11,184 nucleotides of DNA from Rhodobacter sp. (GTDB lineage Bacteria > Pseudomonadota > Alphaproteobacteria > Rhodobacterales > Rhodobacteraceae): the NCBI GenBank assembly GCA_013824055.1, contig PNNE01000410.1, positions 1-11,184 on the forward strand, written 5' to 3'. The position numbers and the translations under genes are program-made. Of this stretch, positions 1-5,970 are shown in pieces (the first letter of the stretch is position 1; every line of letters begins with the position of its first letter). The notes beneath the pieces are model-generated. The model saw only the letters and a program-made list of their open reading frames with translations. It was not told the origin of the DNA and made no database searches.

Positions 1-581
1 CCCGGAAGGATGTATTCCGCACCCTCCCACGGGCTCATGAAATCGAACTGCCGGTATTCCTGCACCAGGTTGACCGGCTCGTAGACCACGCGCTTCAGCG
101 CCTCGTCATAGCGGACCTCGGTGTAGCCCGTGGTGGGGAAGTCCTTGCGCAGTGGATGGCCGCGGAAACCGTAGTCGGTCAGGATGCGGCGCAGGTCCGG
201 GTGGCCGCTGAACAGGATGCCGAACATGTCGAAGACCTCACGCTCGAACCAGTTGGCCGAGGGGTGCAACTCGTGGATCGAGGGCACCATCTGATCTTCG
301 CGGATCGCGACCTTCACGCGGATGCGGTGGTTCCGGTACATCGACAGGAAGTGGTAGACCATGTCGAACCGAGCGCTGCGTTCCGGGTGATCCACCGCCG
401 TTATGTCGACCAGCGACGAGAACCGGCACGAGTCATCGTCGCGCAGGAATTCGACCAGGGCTTCCAGGTTTGCCAGGTTCGCCACCAGCGTCAGCTCGCC
501 AAACGCGATCGAGGACGAGACCACTGCCTCGGGCTGCTTCAGCTCGATGATTGCGGCCAGTTCCTGCAGGGCTTCGGACAT
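1..581 (-). CDS. nuoC: NADH-quinone oxidoreductase subunit C (partial, C-terminus off the left edge)
   Basis: This is the 30-kDa subunit of respiratory complex I. It lies in the hydrophilic arm on the cytoplasmic side and helps carry electrons from NADH towards quinone. I translated 193 full codons from the ATG at 581. The protein begins MSEALQELAA and shows the family core at about residues 112-148: WFEREVFDMFG, then GHPDLRRILTDYGF, then GHPLRKDFP. The reading ends near residue 193 in EYILPG, close to the usual C-terminus of alphaproteobacterial NuoC, so only a few codons should be missing. It is a stand-alone NuoC, not the NuoCD fusion of enterobacteria. The start lies 4 bases after the nuoB stop, preceded by GGTGAGG as ribosome binding site, which indicates operon transcription from nuoA. 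The identification is certain; the true 3' end is not visible. Confidence 0.96.
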   Translation of the reverse strand, partial: MSEALQELAAIIELKQPEAVVSSSIAFGELTLVANLANLEALVEFLRDDDSCRFSSLVDITAVDHPERSARFDMVYHFLSMYRNHRIRVKVAIREDQMVPSIHELHPSANWFEREVFDMFGILFSGHPDLRRILTDYGFRGHPLRKDFPTTGYTEVRYDEALKRVVYEPVNLVQEYRQFDFMSPWEGAEYILP

Positions 582-585
582 GGGA

Positions 586-1119
586 TTACCTCACCAGGGT
601 GCCAGTGCGGCGGATCTTCCGCTGCAACTGCAGGATGCCATACAAAAGCGCCTCGGCCGTGGGCGGGCAGCCGGGGACGTAGACATCGACCGGGACGATC
701 CGGTCACAGCCGCGCACCACCGAATAGCTGTAGTGGTAATAGCCGCCGCCATTGGCGCAGGAGCCCATGCTGATCACATAGCGCGGCTCGGGCATCTGGT
801 CATAGACCTTGCGCAGCGCCGGGGCCATCTTGTTGGTCAGCGTGCCCGCGACGATCATCAGGTCCGACTGGCGCGGGCTGGCGCGCGGCGCGGTGCCAAA
901 GCGTTCCAGGTCATAGCGCGGCATCGAGGTGTGCATCATCTCGACCGCGCAGCAGGCCAGACCGAAGGTCATCCAGTGCAGCGACCCGATCCGCGCCCAG
1001 TTGATGATGTCTTCGGTCGAGGTCAGCAGGAACCCCTTGTCCGACAGCTCGCGGTTCAGCGCCTGGACGGCAACCTCGTGGTCGCCCCCGGCCGTGTTGG
1101 CACCTGCCATCACTCCCAT
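586..1119 (-). CDS. nuoB: NADH-quinone oxidoreductase subunit B
   Basis: NuoB (PSST/Nqo6) carries iron-sulfur cluster N2, the last redox centre of complex I before ubiquinone. From the start chosen here the protein has 177 residues. The N2 ligands are present: adjacent C56-C57 in GLACCAVEMM, C121 in SMGSCANGG and C151 in VPGCPPTAE. The remainder (NWARIGSLHWMTFG, YDLERFGTAPRASPRQSD, LYGILQLQRKIRRTGTLVR) is nearly invariant in Rhodobacter and Paracoccus. Three in-frame ATGs are possible, at 1140, 1119 and 1110. I prefer 1119 because AAGGGGG sits 7 bases upstream. The ATG at 1110 overlaps the nuoA stop by one base (TGATG) and gives the 174-residue form, which is also plausible. The 1140 start would add a glycine-rich leader not usual in the family. 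Confidence 0.96.
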   Translation of the reverse strand: MGVMAGANTAGGDHEVAVQALNRELSDKGFLLTSTEDIINWARIGSLHWMTFGLACCAVEMMHTSMPRYDLERFGTAPRASPRQSDLMIVAGTLTNKMAPALRKVYDQMPEPRYVISMGSCANGGGYYHYSYSVVRGCDRIVPVDVYVPGCPPTAEALLYGILQLQRKIRRTGTLVR

Positions 1120-1475
1120 TCCAGGGCCCCCTTCTTCCATTCATAGGCGAACCCGATGGTCAGCACGCCCAGGAACAGCATCATCGACCAGAAGGCCGCC
1201 ATGCTGATCTCGCCGAAGGCGACGGCCCAGGGGAACAGGAACGCGACTTCCAGGTCGAAGATGATGAACAGGATCGCAACCAGGTAGAAGCGCACGTCGA
1301 ACTTCATCCGCGCGTCGTCGAAGGCGTTGAAGCCACATTCGTAGGCGCTGACCTTTTCCGGGTCCGGGTTGCGGACGGCCAGCACGGCGGCGGCCAGGAT
1401 CAGGACAAGACCCAGACCGATCGCTATGGCCAGGAGGATGAGGATGGGCAGGTACTCTCGGAGAAGCAGGTCCAC
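1110..1475 (-). CDS. nuoA: NADH-quinone oxidoreductase subunit A
   Basis: NuoA (ND3-like) is a small integral membrane subunit of complex I at the junction with the hydrophilic arm, near the quinone channel. The 121-residue protein has three hydrophobic segments at about residues 8-34, 62-85 and 93-112. Between the first two is the conserved loop with SAYECGF (C47). The second contains the acidic motif FDLEVAFLFPW (D74, E76), and the protein ends in AYEWKKGALEWE. I chose the GTG at 1475 because AAGGAG (1482-1487) lies 6 bases upstream and LLREYLPI at the N-terminus matches the family. An ATG at 1511 would add 12 basic, non-hydrophobic residues and would place the ribosome binding site inside the gene. 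It is the first gene of the nuo operon and overlaps nuoB. Confidence 0.95.
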   Translation of the reverse strand: MDLLLREYLPILILLAIAIGLGLVLILAAAVLAVRNPDPEKVSAYECGFNAFDDARMKFDVRFYLVAILFIIFDLEVAFLFPWAVAFGEISMAAFWSMMLFLGVLTIGFAYEWKKGALEWE

Positions 1476-1481
1476 GAGGGG

Positions 1482-1487
1482 CTCCTT
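1482..1487 (-). promoter_or_regulatory. Ribosome binding site that decides the GTG start of nuoA
   Basis: Reading the minus strand, AAGGAG is followed by the 6-base spacer CCCCTC and then GTG. It is the only strong Shine-Dalgarno sequence near the 5' end of nuoA, and it supports the GTG at 1475 over the ATG at 1511. Confidence 0.75.
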
Positions 1488-1507
1488 CAGATGCTGGCGA
1501 CGCGCGT

Positions 1508-1523
1508 GCATGCGAACGCATGC
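1508..1523. repeat. Palindrome GCATGCG-AA-CGCATGC in the nuoA leader
   Basis: A perfect 7+7 base inverted repeat with a 2-base centre. It lies between the predicted nuoA transcription start (about 1540) and the ribosome binding site. As RNA it can form a 6-bp GCAUGC stem with a 4-base loop; as DNA it could be a dimeric regulator site. No regulator can be assigned from the sequence. Confidence 0.5.
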
Positions 1524-1546
1524 CGCGCCCGCCTTGTAGTCCCGCC

Positions 1547-1575
1547 CGTTTACTCTGCACCCATGCCGGGGTCAA
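1547..1575 (-). promoter_or_regulatory. Candidate sigma-70 promoter of the nuo operon
   Basis: On the minus strand, TTGACC (1575-1570, 5 of 6 to the -35 consensus) is followed after exactly 17 bases by TAAACG (1552-1547, 3 of 6 to the -10 consensus). Transcription would begin near 1540, giving a leader of about 65 bases before the nuoA GTG, with the palindrome at 1508-1523 inside it. Alphaproteobacterial -10 boxes are often degenerate, so this is plausible but unproven. Confidence 0.45.
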
Positions 1576-1660
1576 CCGAAGCCGGGGCAGATTCCGGGCT
1601 TTGCAGGTGCGTAAAATTCGCGCTGTCGACGCAGGGTGGCAAGGAGTGTTCCGGACGCCC

Positions 1661-1696
1661 GCCCCCCGTCGCGCCCCCCGCCGCGCCCCCCGTCGC
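1661..1696. repeat. Three tandem copies of a 12-bp GC-rich unit
   Basis: GCCCCCCGTCGC, GCCCCCCGCCGC and GCCCCCCGTCGC follow one another without a gap at 1661-1672, 1673-1684 and 1685-1696. The middle copy differs by one base. The array lies in the spacer between the 3' end of the MBL hydrolase gene and the nuo promoter, and directly abuts a second, different tandem repeat. Confidence 0.85.
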
Positions 1697-1737
1697 GCGG
1701 ATCGTCGGCGGATCGTCGGCGGATCGTCGGGCGGATC
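1697..1737. repeat. Three and a half tandem copies of an 11-bp unit
   Basis: GCGGATCGTCG occurs three times exactly (1697-1707, 1708-1718, 1719-1729). After one extra G comes a partial fourth copy, GCGGATC (1731-1737), which reaches into the stop codon of the MBL hydrolase gene (1738-1736). The unit length of 11 keeps no reading frame, which fits slippage in non-coding DNA. Confidence 0.85.
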
Positions 1738-2533
1738 AGCGGGTCACGGGATGGAAGGCGAAGGCCGCGCCCTGCCTCTCCAGCCGCCCGATGCCCGGAT
1801 GCGGCAGATGCGCGCCTGCGACCAGCCAGCCCTCGGCCAGCACCCGATCGAACAGACCCGCCCGCGTCGTCCGGGCCTCTTGCGGGTCCTCGTCGAACGT
1901 CCACGTCACCTCGGGCCGCCGGAACTGCAGCGGATGGTGCACCAGGTCGCCCCAGATCAAGAGCCGCCCCTCGACCAGGAAAGCCATGTGCCCCGGCGAA
2001 TGGCCCGGAGCGTTCACCGCCACCACCCCCGGCAGTGGCCCATCGCCCTGCTCCAGCGGCATCAGGCGCGGCAGGACCGGGATCATCCGGGGTTCGGCGC
2101 GGAAGGCCATCAGCTCTTCGGTCGCCACGAACACCCGTTCGGCGTTCGGAAAGGCCAGGCCGCCATCGTCATCCACCAGCCCCGACAGATGGTCGATGTG
2201 GGTATGGGTCAGCGCCACCAGATCCACCTCCTGCGGCCCCGACCCCGCCTCGGCCAGCGCCGCGCCAAGCTGGCCCAGCCCCTTGTGCCAGGCCCGCCCG
2301 GCGCCGGTGTCGATCAGCAGACACCCCGCCTGGCCCCGGACCAGAAAGGCCCGCACCGGCAGCGGCAGCTTTCCCCCCGCCAGGTCTTGCGGCGCCAGAT
2401 CCGCGAGACCTGTCCCCTCCGGGCCCCGCAGGCAGTCCGGCGGCATCACCGTCTCGCCGTCCAGGAGCATCGTCACCGCCAGCTCCTGCAGCTCGACCGT
2501 CAGGCTAAGCGCCGTCTCCCGCACCACTCTCAT
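1736..2533 (-). CDS. MBL-fold metallo-hydrolase
   Basis: A 265-residue metallo-beta-lactamase-fold hydrolase, probably cytoplasmic since no signal peptide is seen. The metal-binding motif HTHIDH is at residues 110-115 (H110, H112, D114, H115). It is followed by the glyoxalase II/lactonase-type APGHSPGH (H178/H182), the bridging aspartate in WGDLVHHP (D196) and a late histidine in GAHLPHPG (H242), so the di-metal site looks complete. The order and spacing resemble N-acyl-homoserine lactonase-like and other broad MBL hydrolases; the substrate cannot be read from the sequence. The ATG at 2533 shares ATGA with the upstream nuclease stop, which decides the start. The longer open frame upstream is the shadow of the nuclease gene. 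It is the last gene of the MFS-DegT-nuclease-MBL operon, and its stop touches an 11-bp tandem repeat. Confidence 0.9.
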   Translation of the reverse strand: MRVVRETALSLTVELQELAVTMLLDGETVMPPDCLRGPEGTGLADLAPQDLAGGKLPLPVRAFLVRGQAGCLLIDTGAGRAWHKGLGQLGAALAEAGSGPQEVDLVALTHTHIDHLSGLVDDDGGLAFPNAERVFVATEELMAFRAEPRMIPVLPRLMPLEQGDGPLPGVVAVNAPGHSPGHMAFLVEGRLLIWGDLVHHPLQFRRPEVTWTFDEDPQEARTTRAGLFDRVLAEGWLVAGAHLPHPGIGRLERQGAAFAFHPVTR

Positions 2534-3048
2534 CCGCACCACGTCCCGCGCAAGCCGCCACCATACTGACGCCCGTGACCCTCCCGGATCATCAGCCGCG
2601 CCACGTCCACCCCGTCCAGCTCCAGCCGCACCAGGACCCTGCCAAAGCGGTCGGTCCCCTCCTGGGTCAGGTCGATCCGGTCCGCCTGCTGGATCATCGT
2701 CCGCAAGGCCCAGCTGGCCCGTTCCGCCGCCACGAACTCGGCCAGGCACTGCGGAGCGTATTTCTCCGGCGTGTCGAAGCCCAGGATGCGGGCGCTGACC
2801 ATCCCGTCCTCGGGACAGATCAGCGAGACGGTGTCCCCGTCCACCACCCGGATAATCCGGCAATCGCCCTGCGCGCTTGCCACCGTCTTCATGCCCGCGT
2901 TCACCAGATCGGCGATGGTCGGCACCAGAACCAGACCGCCCAAGGCCACCACGATCCCGCCGCGAAGGTAGAAGCGCGGGCTTGCAAATCGCCGCAAAGC
3001 CCGCGTCACCCGACCCGCAGGCCGCGCCGGACGGAACAGCCAGCCCAT
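2530..3048 (-). CDS. Membrane-anchored thermonuclease-family (SNase-like) protein
   Basis: A 172-residue staphylococcal-nuclease-fold protein. A basic N-terminus (residues 1-29) is followed by one hydrophobic segment (about 30-50) that should anchor it in the inner membrane, with the domain probably outside. The nuclease domain follows: RVVDGDTV (D70, D72), RILGFDTPE (R87, D92, E95) and DRFGRVLVRL (R137). By alignment with S. aureus nuclease these match D21, R35, D40, E43 and R87, so all catalytic residues appear present and calcium-dependent cleavage of DNA or RNA is likely. The end, IREGHGRQYGGG, is typical of the family. The ATG at 3048 overlaps the upstream aminotransferase stop by one base (TGATG), and its own stop overlaps the MBL start by four. 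An ORF extending upstream to 3285 is out-of-frame sequence of the aminotransferase gene. Confidence 0.88.
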   Translation of the reverse strand: MGWLFRPARPAGRVTRALRRFASPRFYLRGGIVVALGGLVLVPTIADLVNAGMKTVASAQGDCRIIRVVDGDTVSLICPEDGMVSARILGFDTPEKYAPQCLAEFVAAERASWALRTMIQQADRIDLTQEGTDRFGRVLVRLELDGVDVARLMIREGHGRQYGGGLRGTWCG

Positions 3049-4295
3049 CAGTCCGCCGTCACGGCTGCGACCTGGCCCGGCACGTCGGCCCGCGCCGCCG
3101 CCGCGGCCTCTTCGGTCAGGATGCGGGCGATCTGGTCCACATCCGCCACCGAAAACGTCAGCGGCAGCCGCATGTCGATCAGCCCCGCCAGAATCCGGTC
3201 CGTCTGCGGCAGGGCTTCGGGCGCGGCATAGTGCCAATGCGAGTAGCGGCTGGTGAACCCGGCCGGGTCTGCCGCGCCGAACCACTTCAGCTCCACCCCC
3301 CGCGCCGCCGCCGCCGCCACGAAAGCCGCCACCCGAGCGGGCTCCCAGCCCGGCAGCAGGAACTGGAAGGACGATCCCACATAATCCTCATGCTGCGGTC
3401 GCGGGATCAGCCTTACGCCCGAAGCCCTCGCCAGCCCCCGCTCCATCCCCTGATACAAGGCCCGCCACCGCGCCCGCCGGTCGTCCAGCAGCCCGATCTG
3501 AGGCCGCAGGATCGCCGCCCGCAGGTTGTCCATCCGCGACGACACATTGGGCACGTCCAGCTTCAGCGCCTCGAACGCCTCGGGCGCAGGGGCCGCCCGA
3601 TGCCGCGCATAAAGCATGTAGGACCCGGACAGAAGGATCGCCCGCGCCGCCAGCTCGGCGTCATCCGTCACCAGAAACCCGCCCTCGCCGCTGTTCATGT
3701 GCTTGTAGGTCTGCGTCGAATAGCAGCCCACCGCCCCATGCCGCCCCGAGGGCACGCCCTTCCACTTCGCCCCCATCGTATGCGCGCAATCCTCGATCAC
3801 CCGCACCCCCAGCCGGTCGCACAAGGCCATCAGCGCCTCCATGTCGCAGACATGGCCGCGCATGTGGCTCAGCAGCAGCACCCGCGCGCCCGAGGCCTTG
3901 GCCTGAGCTTCCAGATGCGCCAGATCGATGGTCAGATCCTCGGTCACGTCGACAAAGACCGGCCGCGCCCCGATCGACGCGATCGCCCCCGGCACCGGGG
4001 CCAGCGTGAAGGCGTTCGACAGGACCGGCTCGCCAGGGCGCACCTGCAAGGCCCGCAAGGCGCAGGCCATCGCCGCCCCGCCCGAGGCCAGCGCCAGGCA
4101 ATACTTCGCCCCGACATAGGCGGCGAATTCCTCCTCCAGCAACGCGGTCTCGGCGACCTCTCCGGCGACGGTGTTGTACCGGTGCAGCCGCCCATGCCGC
4201 AACACCGCCAGCGCAGCGTCGATCCCGGCCTCGGGGATCGGCTCCTGCTGGGTGAAGCTGCCCGCGAATCTTTCGCCCCCCAACCTTTCGCTCAT
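3048..4295 (-). CDS. DegT/DnrJ/EryC1/StrS-family PLP-dependent aminotransferase
   Basis: A 415-residue fold-type I PLP enzyme of the DegT/DnrJ/EryC1/StrS family, whose members usually transaminate keto-sugars for surface polysaccharides or antibiotics. Visible features are the phosphate-binding SGGAA (71-75), VIEDCAHTMGAKWKG (166-180) with D169 for the pyridine nitrogen, and the Schiff-base lysine K198 in STQTYKHMNSGEGG. The C-terminal domain ends in an alanine-rich tail (396-415). No other sugar-nucleotide gene is nearby, so the substrate is unknown and could be a non-sugar keto compound. The ATG at 4295 overlaps the transporter stop as ATGA. The preceding codons in this frame read through the transporter gene and show no family similarity. 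The gene sits second in the operon and appears intact even though the transporter before it is frameshifted. Confidence 0.88.
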   Translation of the reverse strand: MSERLGGERFAGSFTQQEPIPEAGIDAALAVLRHGRLHRYNTVAGEVAETALLEEEFAAYVGAKYCLALASGGAAMACALRALQVRPGEPVLSNAFTLAPVPGAIASIGARPVFVDVTEDLTIDLAHLEAQAKASGARVLLLSHMRGHVCDMEALMALCDRLGVRVIEDCAHTMGAKWKGVPSGRHGAVGCYSTQTYKHMNSGEGGFLVTDDAELAARAILLSGSYMLYARHRAAPAPEAFEALKLDVPNVSSRMDNLRAAILRPQIGLLDDRRARWRALYQGMERGLARASGVRLIPRPQHEDYVGSSFQFLLPGWEPARVAAFVAAAAARGVELKWFGAADPAGFTSRYSHWHYAAPEALPQTDRILAGLIDMRLPLTFSVADVDQIARILTEEAAAAARADVPGQVAAVTAD

Positions 4296-5538
4296 GCCTT
4301 TTCGGACCTCTTCAAAATCAGGAACAGCACAGTTGTAAGCGCCAGGAACCCCGCGGCCACCCAATAGGCCACGTCGGTCGACCGCCAGGCCCGGTCCTCG
4401 GCCCAGAAATGCCCGAAGATGAAGGCGAAGAAAACCGTCCCCAACAGCATCGCCACATTGGTCACCGCTGAAATCCCGCCCTGCAACTCGCCCTGGGCAT
4501 CGTCGGGCACCCGCTTGGTCAGCATCGAGGTCAGCAGGGGATGCACGAACCCCTCCGGCCCGTGCAGGATCATCAGCGCGATGACCCCCCACAGCGCCCC
4601 GACAAATCCATAGCCCAGCGCCACCAGCGTCGCGCAGACCAGCCCGAACAGCGCCACCTGCCACTCGCCGAACCACCTGGTCGCCGGTCCGGTGAGAAAG
4701 CCCTGAAAGACCCCGGCGACCAGGCCGAAGACCGCCAGCGTCGCACCCACCATCGCTTCGGACCAGCCGAACTTGGCGATGCCCCAGAAGGTCCAGATCG
4801 CCGGGTAGACCGAGGTGGAAAAGAAGAACAGCCCCATCACCAGCACCATCGGCAACACGCCCCGATAGCTGGCAAAGACCCGGAAGGCCCCGAACGGGTT
4901 GGCGCGCCGCAGGACGAATTTGCGACGGTTCGCCGGAGCAAGGGATTCGGGCAGCACGAACCAGCCATAGACGAAGTTCAGCAGGGAAACGAAGGCCGCG
5001 ACCCAGAATGGCACCCGCGGCCCCAACTCTCCCAGCAGGCCACCGATCGCCGGGCCGATCACGAAGCCGATGCCAAAGGCCGCGCCCATGTAGCCGAAAG
5101 CCCTTGCCCGGTCTTCGGGCGCGGTGACATCGGCGATATAGGCGCTGGCGATGATCCAGCTTGCGCCACAGACACCGGCAATGACCGCCCGACGAACAGC
5201 CACTCCAGCGTCGGCGCCAGCGCCATCAGGATGAAATCAACCCCCAGCCCGAAGATCGCCAGCAGCAGCAGGGGCCTGCGTCCGAAGCGGTCGGCAAGGT
5301 TGCCCATCAGCGGCGCGAAGACGAACTGCGCCAGGCTGAAGGCCGCGAACATCCAGCCGCCGATCACCGCCGCCTGGGCGATGTCGACGTGGCCCACGTC
5401 CTGGATCAGCTTCGGCAGGACCGGCATGATCAGCCCGAAGCCCACCATGTCCAGAAACACGGTGATCAGGACGAACGTCACCGCATGGCGGCTGACCGGC
5501 ACCGGCGCGTCGGCGATGGCGTTCGCGGACTGGCTCAT
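4292..5538 (-). pseudogene. TCR/Tet-family MFS efflux transporter, broken by a one-base frameshift
   Basis: A major facilitator protein resembling TetA-type drug/H+ antiporters (normally 12 membrane helices, about 400 residues). The first part, 5538 to 5185, encodes residues 1-118: TM1 FVLITVFLDMVGFGLIMPVL, then motif A GNLADRFGRRPLLL at about 79-92, ending LEWLFVGR. The frame then fails. The continuation VIAGVCGASWIIASAYIADV is in the neighbouring frame and runs on without a stop to 4292. Adding one C on the plus strand near 5185 (restoring CGG GTC on the minus strand) rebuilds GRVIAGVCGA, matching GRIVAGITGA of TetA, and yields a full 415-residue protein. No other damage is seen, so this is either a recent mutation or a sequencing/assembly error. 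As given, the product would be cut short after about 160 residues. It heads the operon. Confidence 0.85.
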
Positions 5539-5545
5539 GCGGCGG

Positions 5546-5574
5546 ACCCTATGGCCGGGCCGCAACCCTGTCAA
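5546..5574 (-). promoter_or_regulatory. Candidate promoter of the MFS-DegT-nuclease-MBL operon
   Basis: On the minus strand a perfect TTGACA (5574-5569) is followed after 17 bases by TAGGGT (5551-5546, 3 of 6 to TATAAT). Transcription would begin within a base or two of the transporter ATG at 5538, so the message would be leaderless or nearly so. The AGGG in the -10 box could instead serve as a weak ribosome binding site for a message started further upstream. Confidence 0.45.
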
Positions 5575-5598
5575 ACCGGGCCGATCCGCCGAAACGGA

Positions 5599-5658
5599 CC
5601 TTGCCCGCACTGGCCTTGTCCGGGCCGGCCTTGCCCGCACCGTCCTTGCCAGCACCGT
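5599..5658. repeat. Four tandem copies of a degenerate 15-bp unit
   Basis: CCTTGCCCGCACTGG, CCTTGTCCGGGCCGG, CCTTGCCCGCACCGT and CCTTGCCAGCACCGT lie end to end at 5599-5613, 5614-5628, 5629-5643 and 5644-5658. A decayed fifth copy begins CTTTCCG. The 15-base unit keeps frame: read on the minus strand it gives GAGKD, GAGKA, GPDKA, SAGKV, and read on the plus strand LARTG, LVRAG, LARTV, LASTV. No start codon or larger protein contains either reading, so I treat it as a DNA repeat or a relic of low-complexity coding sequence. Confidence 0.75.
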
Positions 5659-5944
5659 CTTTCCGTAGGCGACGCGCCCTGATCCCCCCAGACTTTCACC
5701 TTGCAGGAAATTTCCCCGCCAGAGGCCGTCCGAGCCGGTTGGCGCAACGCGCCAGAGGCGAGACAAGAGCCTTGCGCGAAGCGCTCCATTCAAGAAGCGT
5801 CCGGCCGGGTGCGCACTGCTGTCCAGAAGGCGCCTCCACCCGTCAGGATGGGGGTCCAAGGCCACCCACCTGCCGAAAACCGGCGCGGGGCAAGTCTTGG
5901 AAATCCCCGAATGCCAGCCGACAAGTGCTTGATATCATGATGGA

Positions 5945-5967
5945 GTCCGGGATCTTCCACCCCGGAC
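5945..5967 (-). terminator. Hairpin just after the phosphatase stop codon, possible terminator
   Basis: GTCCGGG (5945-5951) and CCCGGAC (5961-5967) form a 7-bp stem with a 9-base loop, beginning 3 bases beyond the phosphatase stop in the direction of transcription. No run of T follows, so it is at best a weak intrinsic terminator. Confidence 0.4.
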
Positions 5968-5970
5968 GCT

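Larger units (their letters stand above)
5539..5970. other. 432-bp region without a convincing gene
   Basis: Between the transporter start and the stop of the phosphatase gene I find no protein that looks real. Open frames such as 5701-5940 on the plus strand lack family features. The region holds the promoter candidate for the operon (5546-5574), a 15-bp tandem repeat (5599-5658), the palindrome GGAAATTTCC (5706-5715) and the inverted repeat TGGCGC-AAC-GCGCCA (5740-5754). It also has a 10-bp direct repeat CGCCAGAGGC (5717-5726 and 5750-5759) and a weak terminator-like hairpin (5945-5967). Confidence 0.6.

Noticed and set aside
1661..1737. CRISPR-like or integron attachment array
   Set aside because: The repeats are 11-12 bp, directly adjacent with no spacers, and no cas or integrase gene is present.
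1491..2798. A 435-codon plus-strand open frame over the repeat region and the MBL gene
   Set aside because: Its composition is dominated by S, P, R and A with no domain, and it runs through the tandem repeats and antisense to the MBL gene.
2877..4367. A 496-codon plus-strand open frame across the nuclease and DegT genes
   Set aside because: The translation is arginine/proline/histidine low-complexity sequence antisense to two genes with clear catalytic motifs.
5181..5194. Programmed -1 ribosomal frameshifting in the MFS gene
   Set aside because: The stretch GTC GGG CGG TCA does not form a canonical X XXY YYZ slippery heptamer, and this protein family is not known to use frameshifting. A lost base is simpler.
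5701..5940. A 79-codon plus-strand open frame in the gene-free region
   Set aside because: No family resemblance is seen, no convincing ribosome binding site precedes it, and similar chance frames occur throughout this GC-rich DNA.
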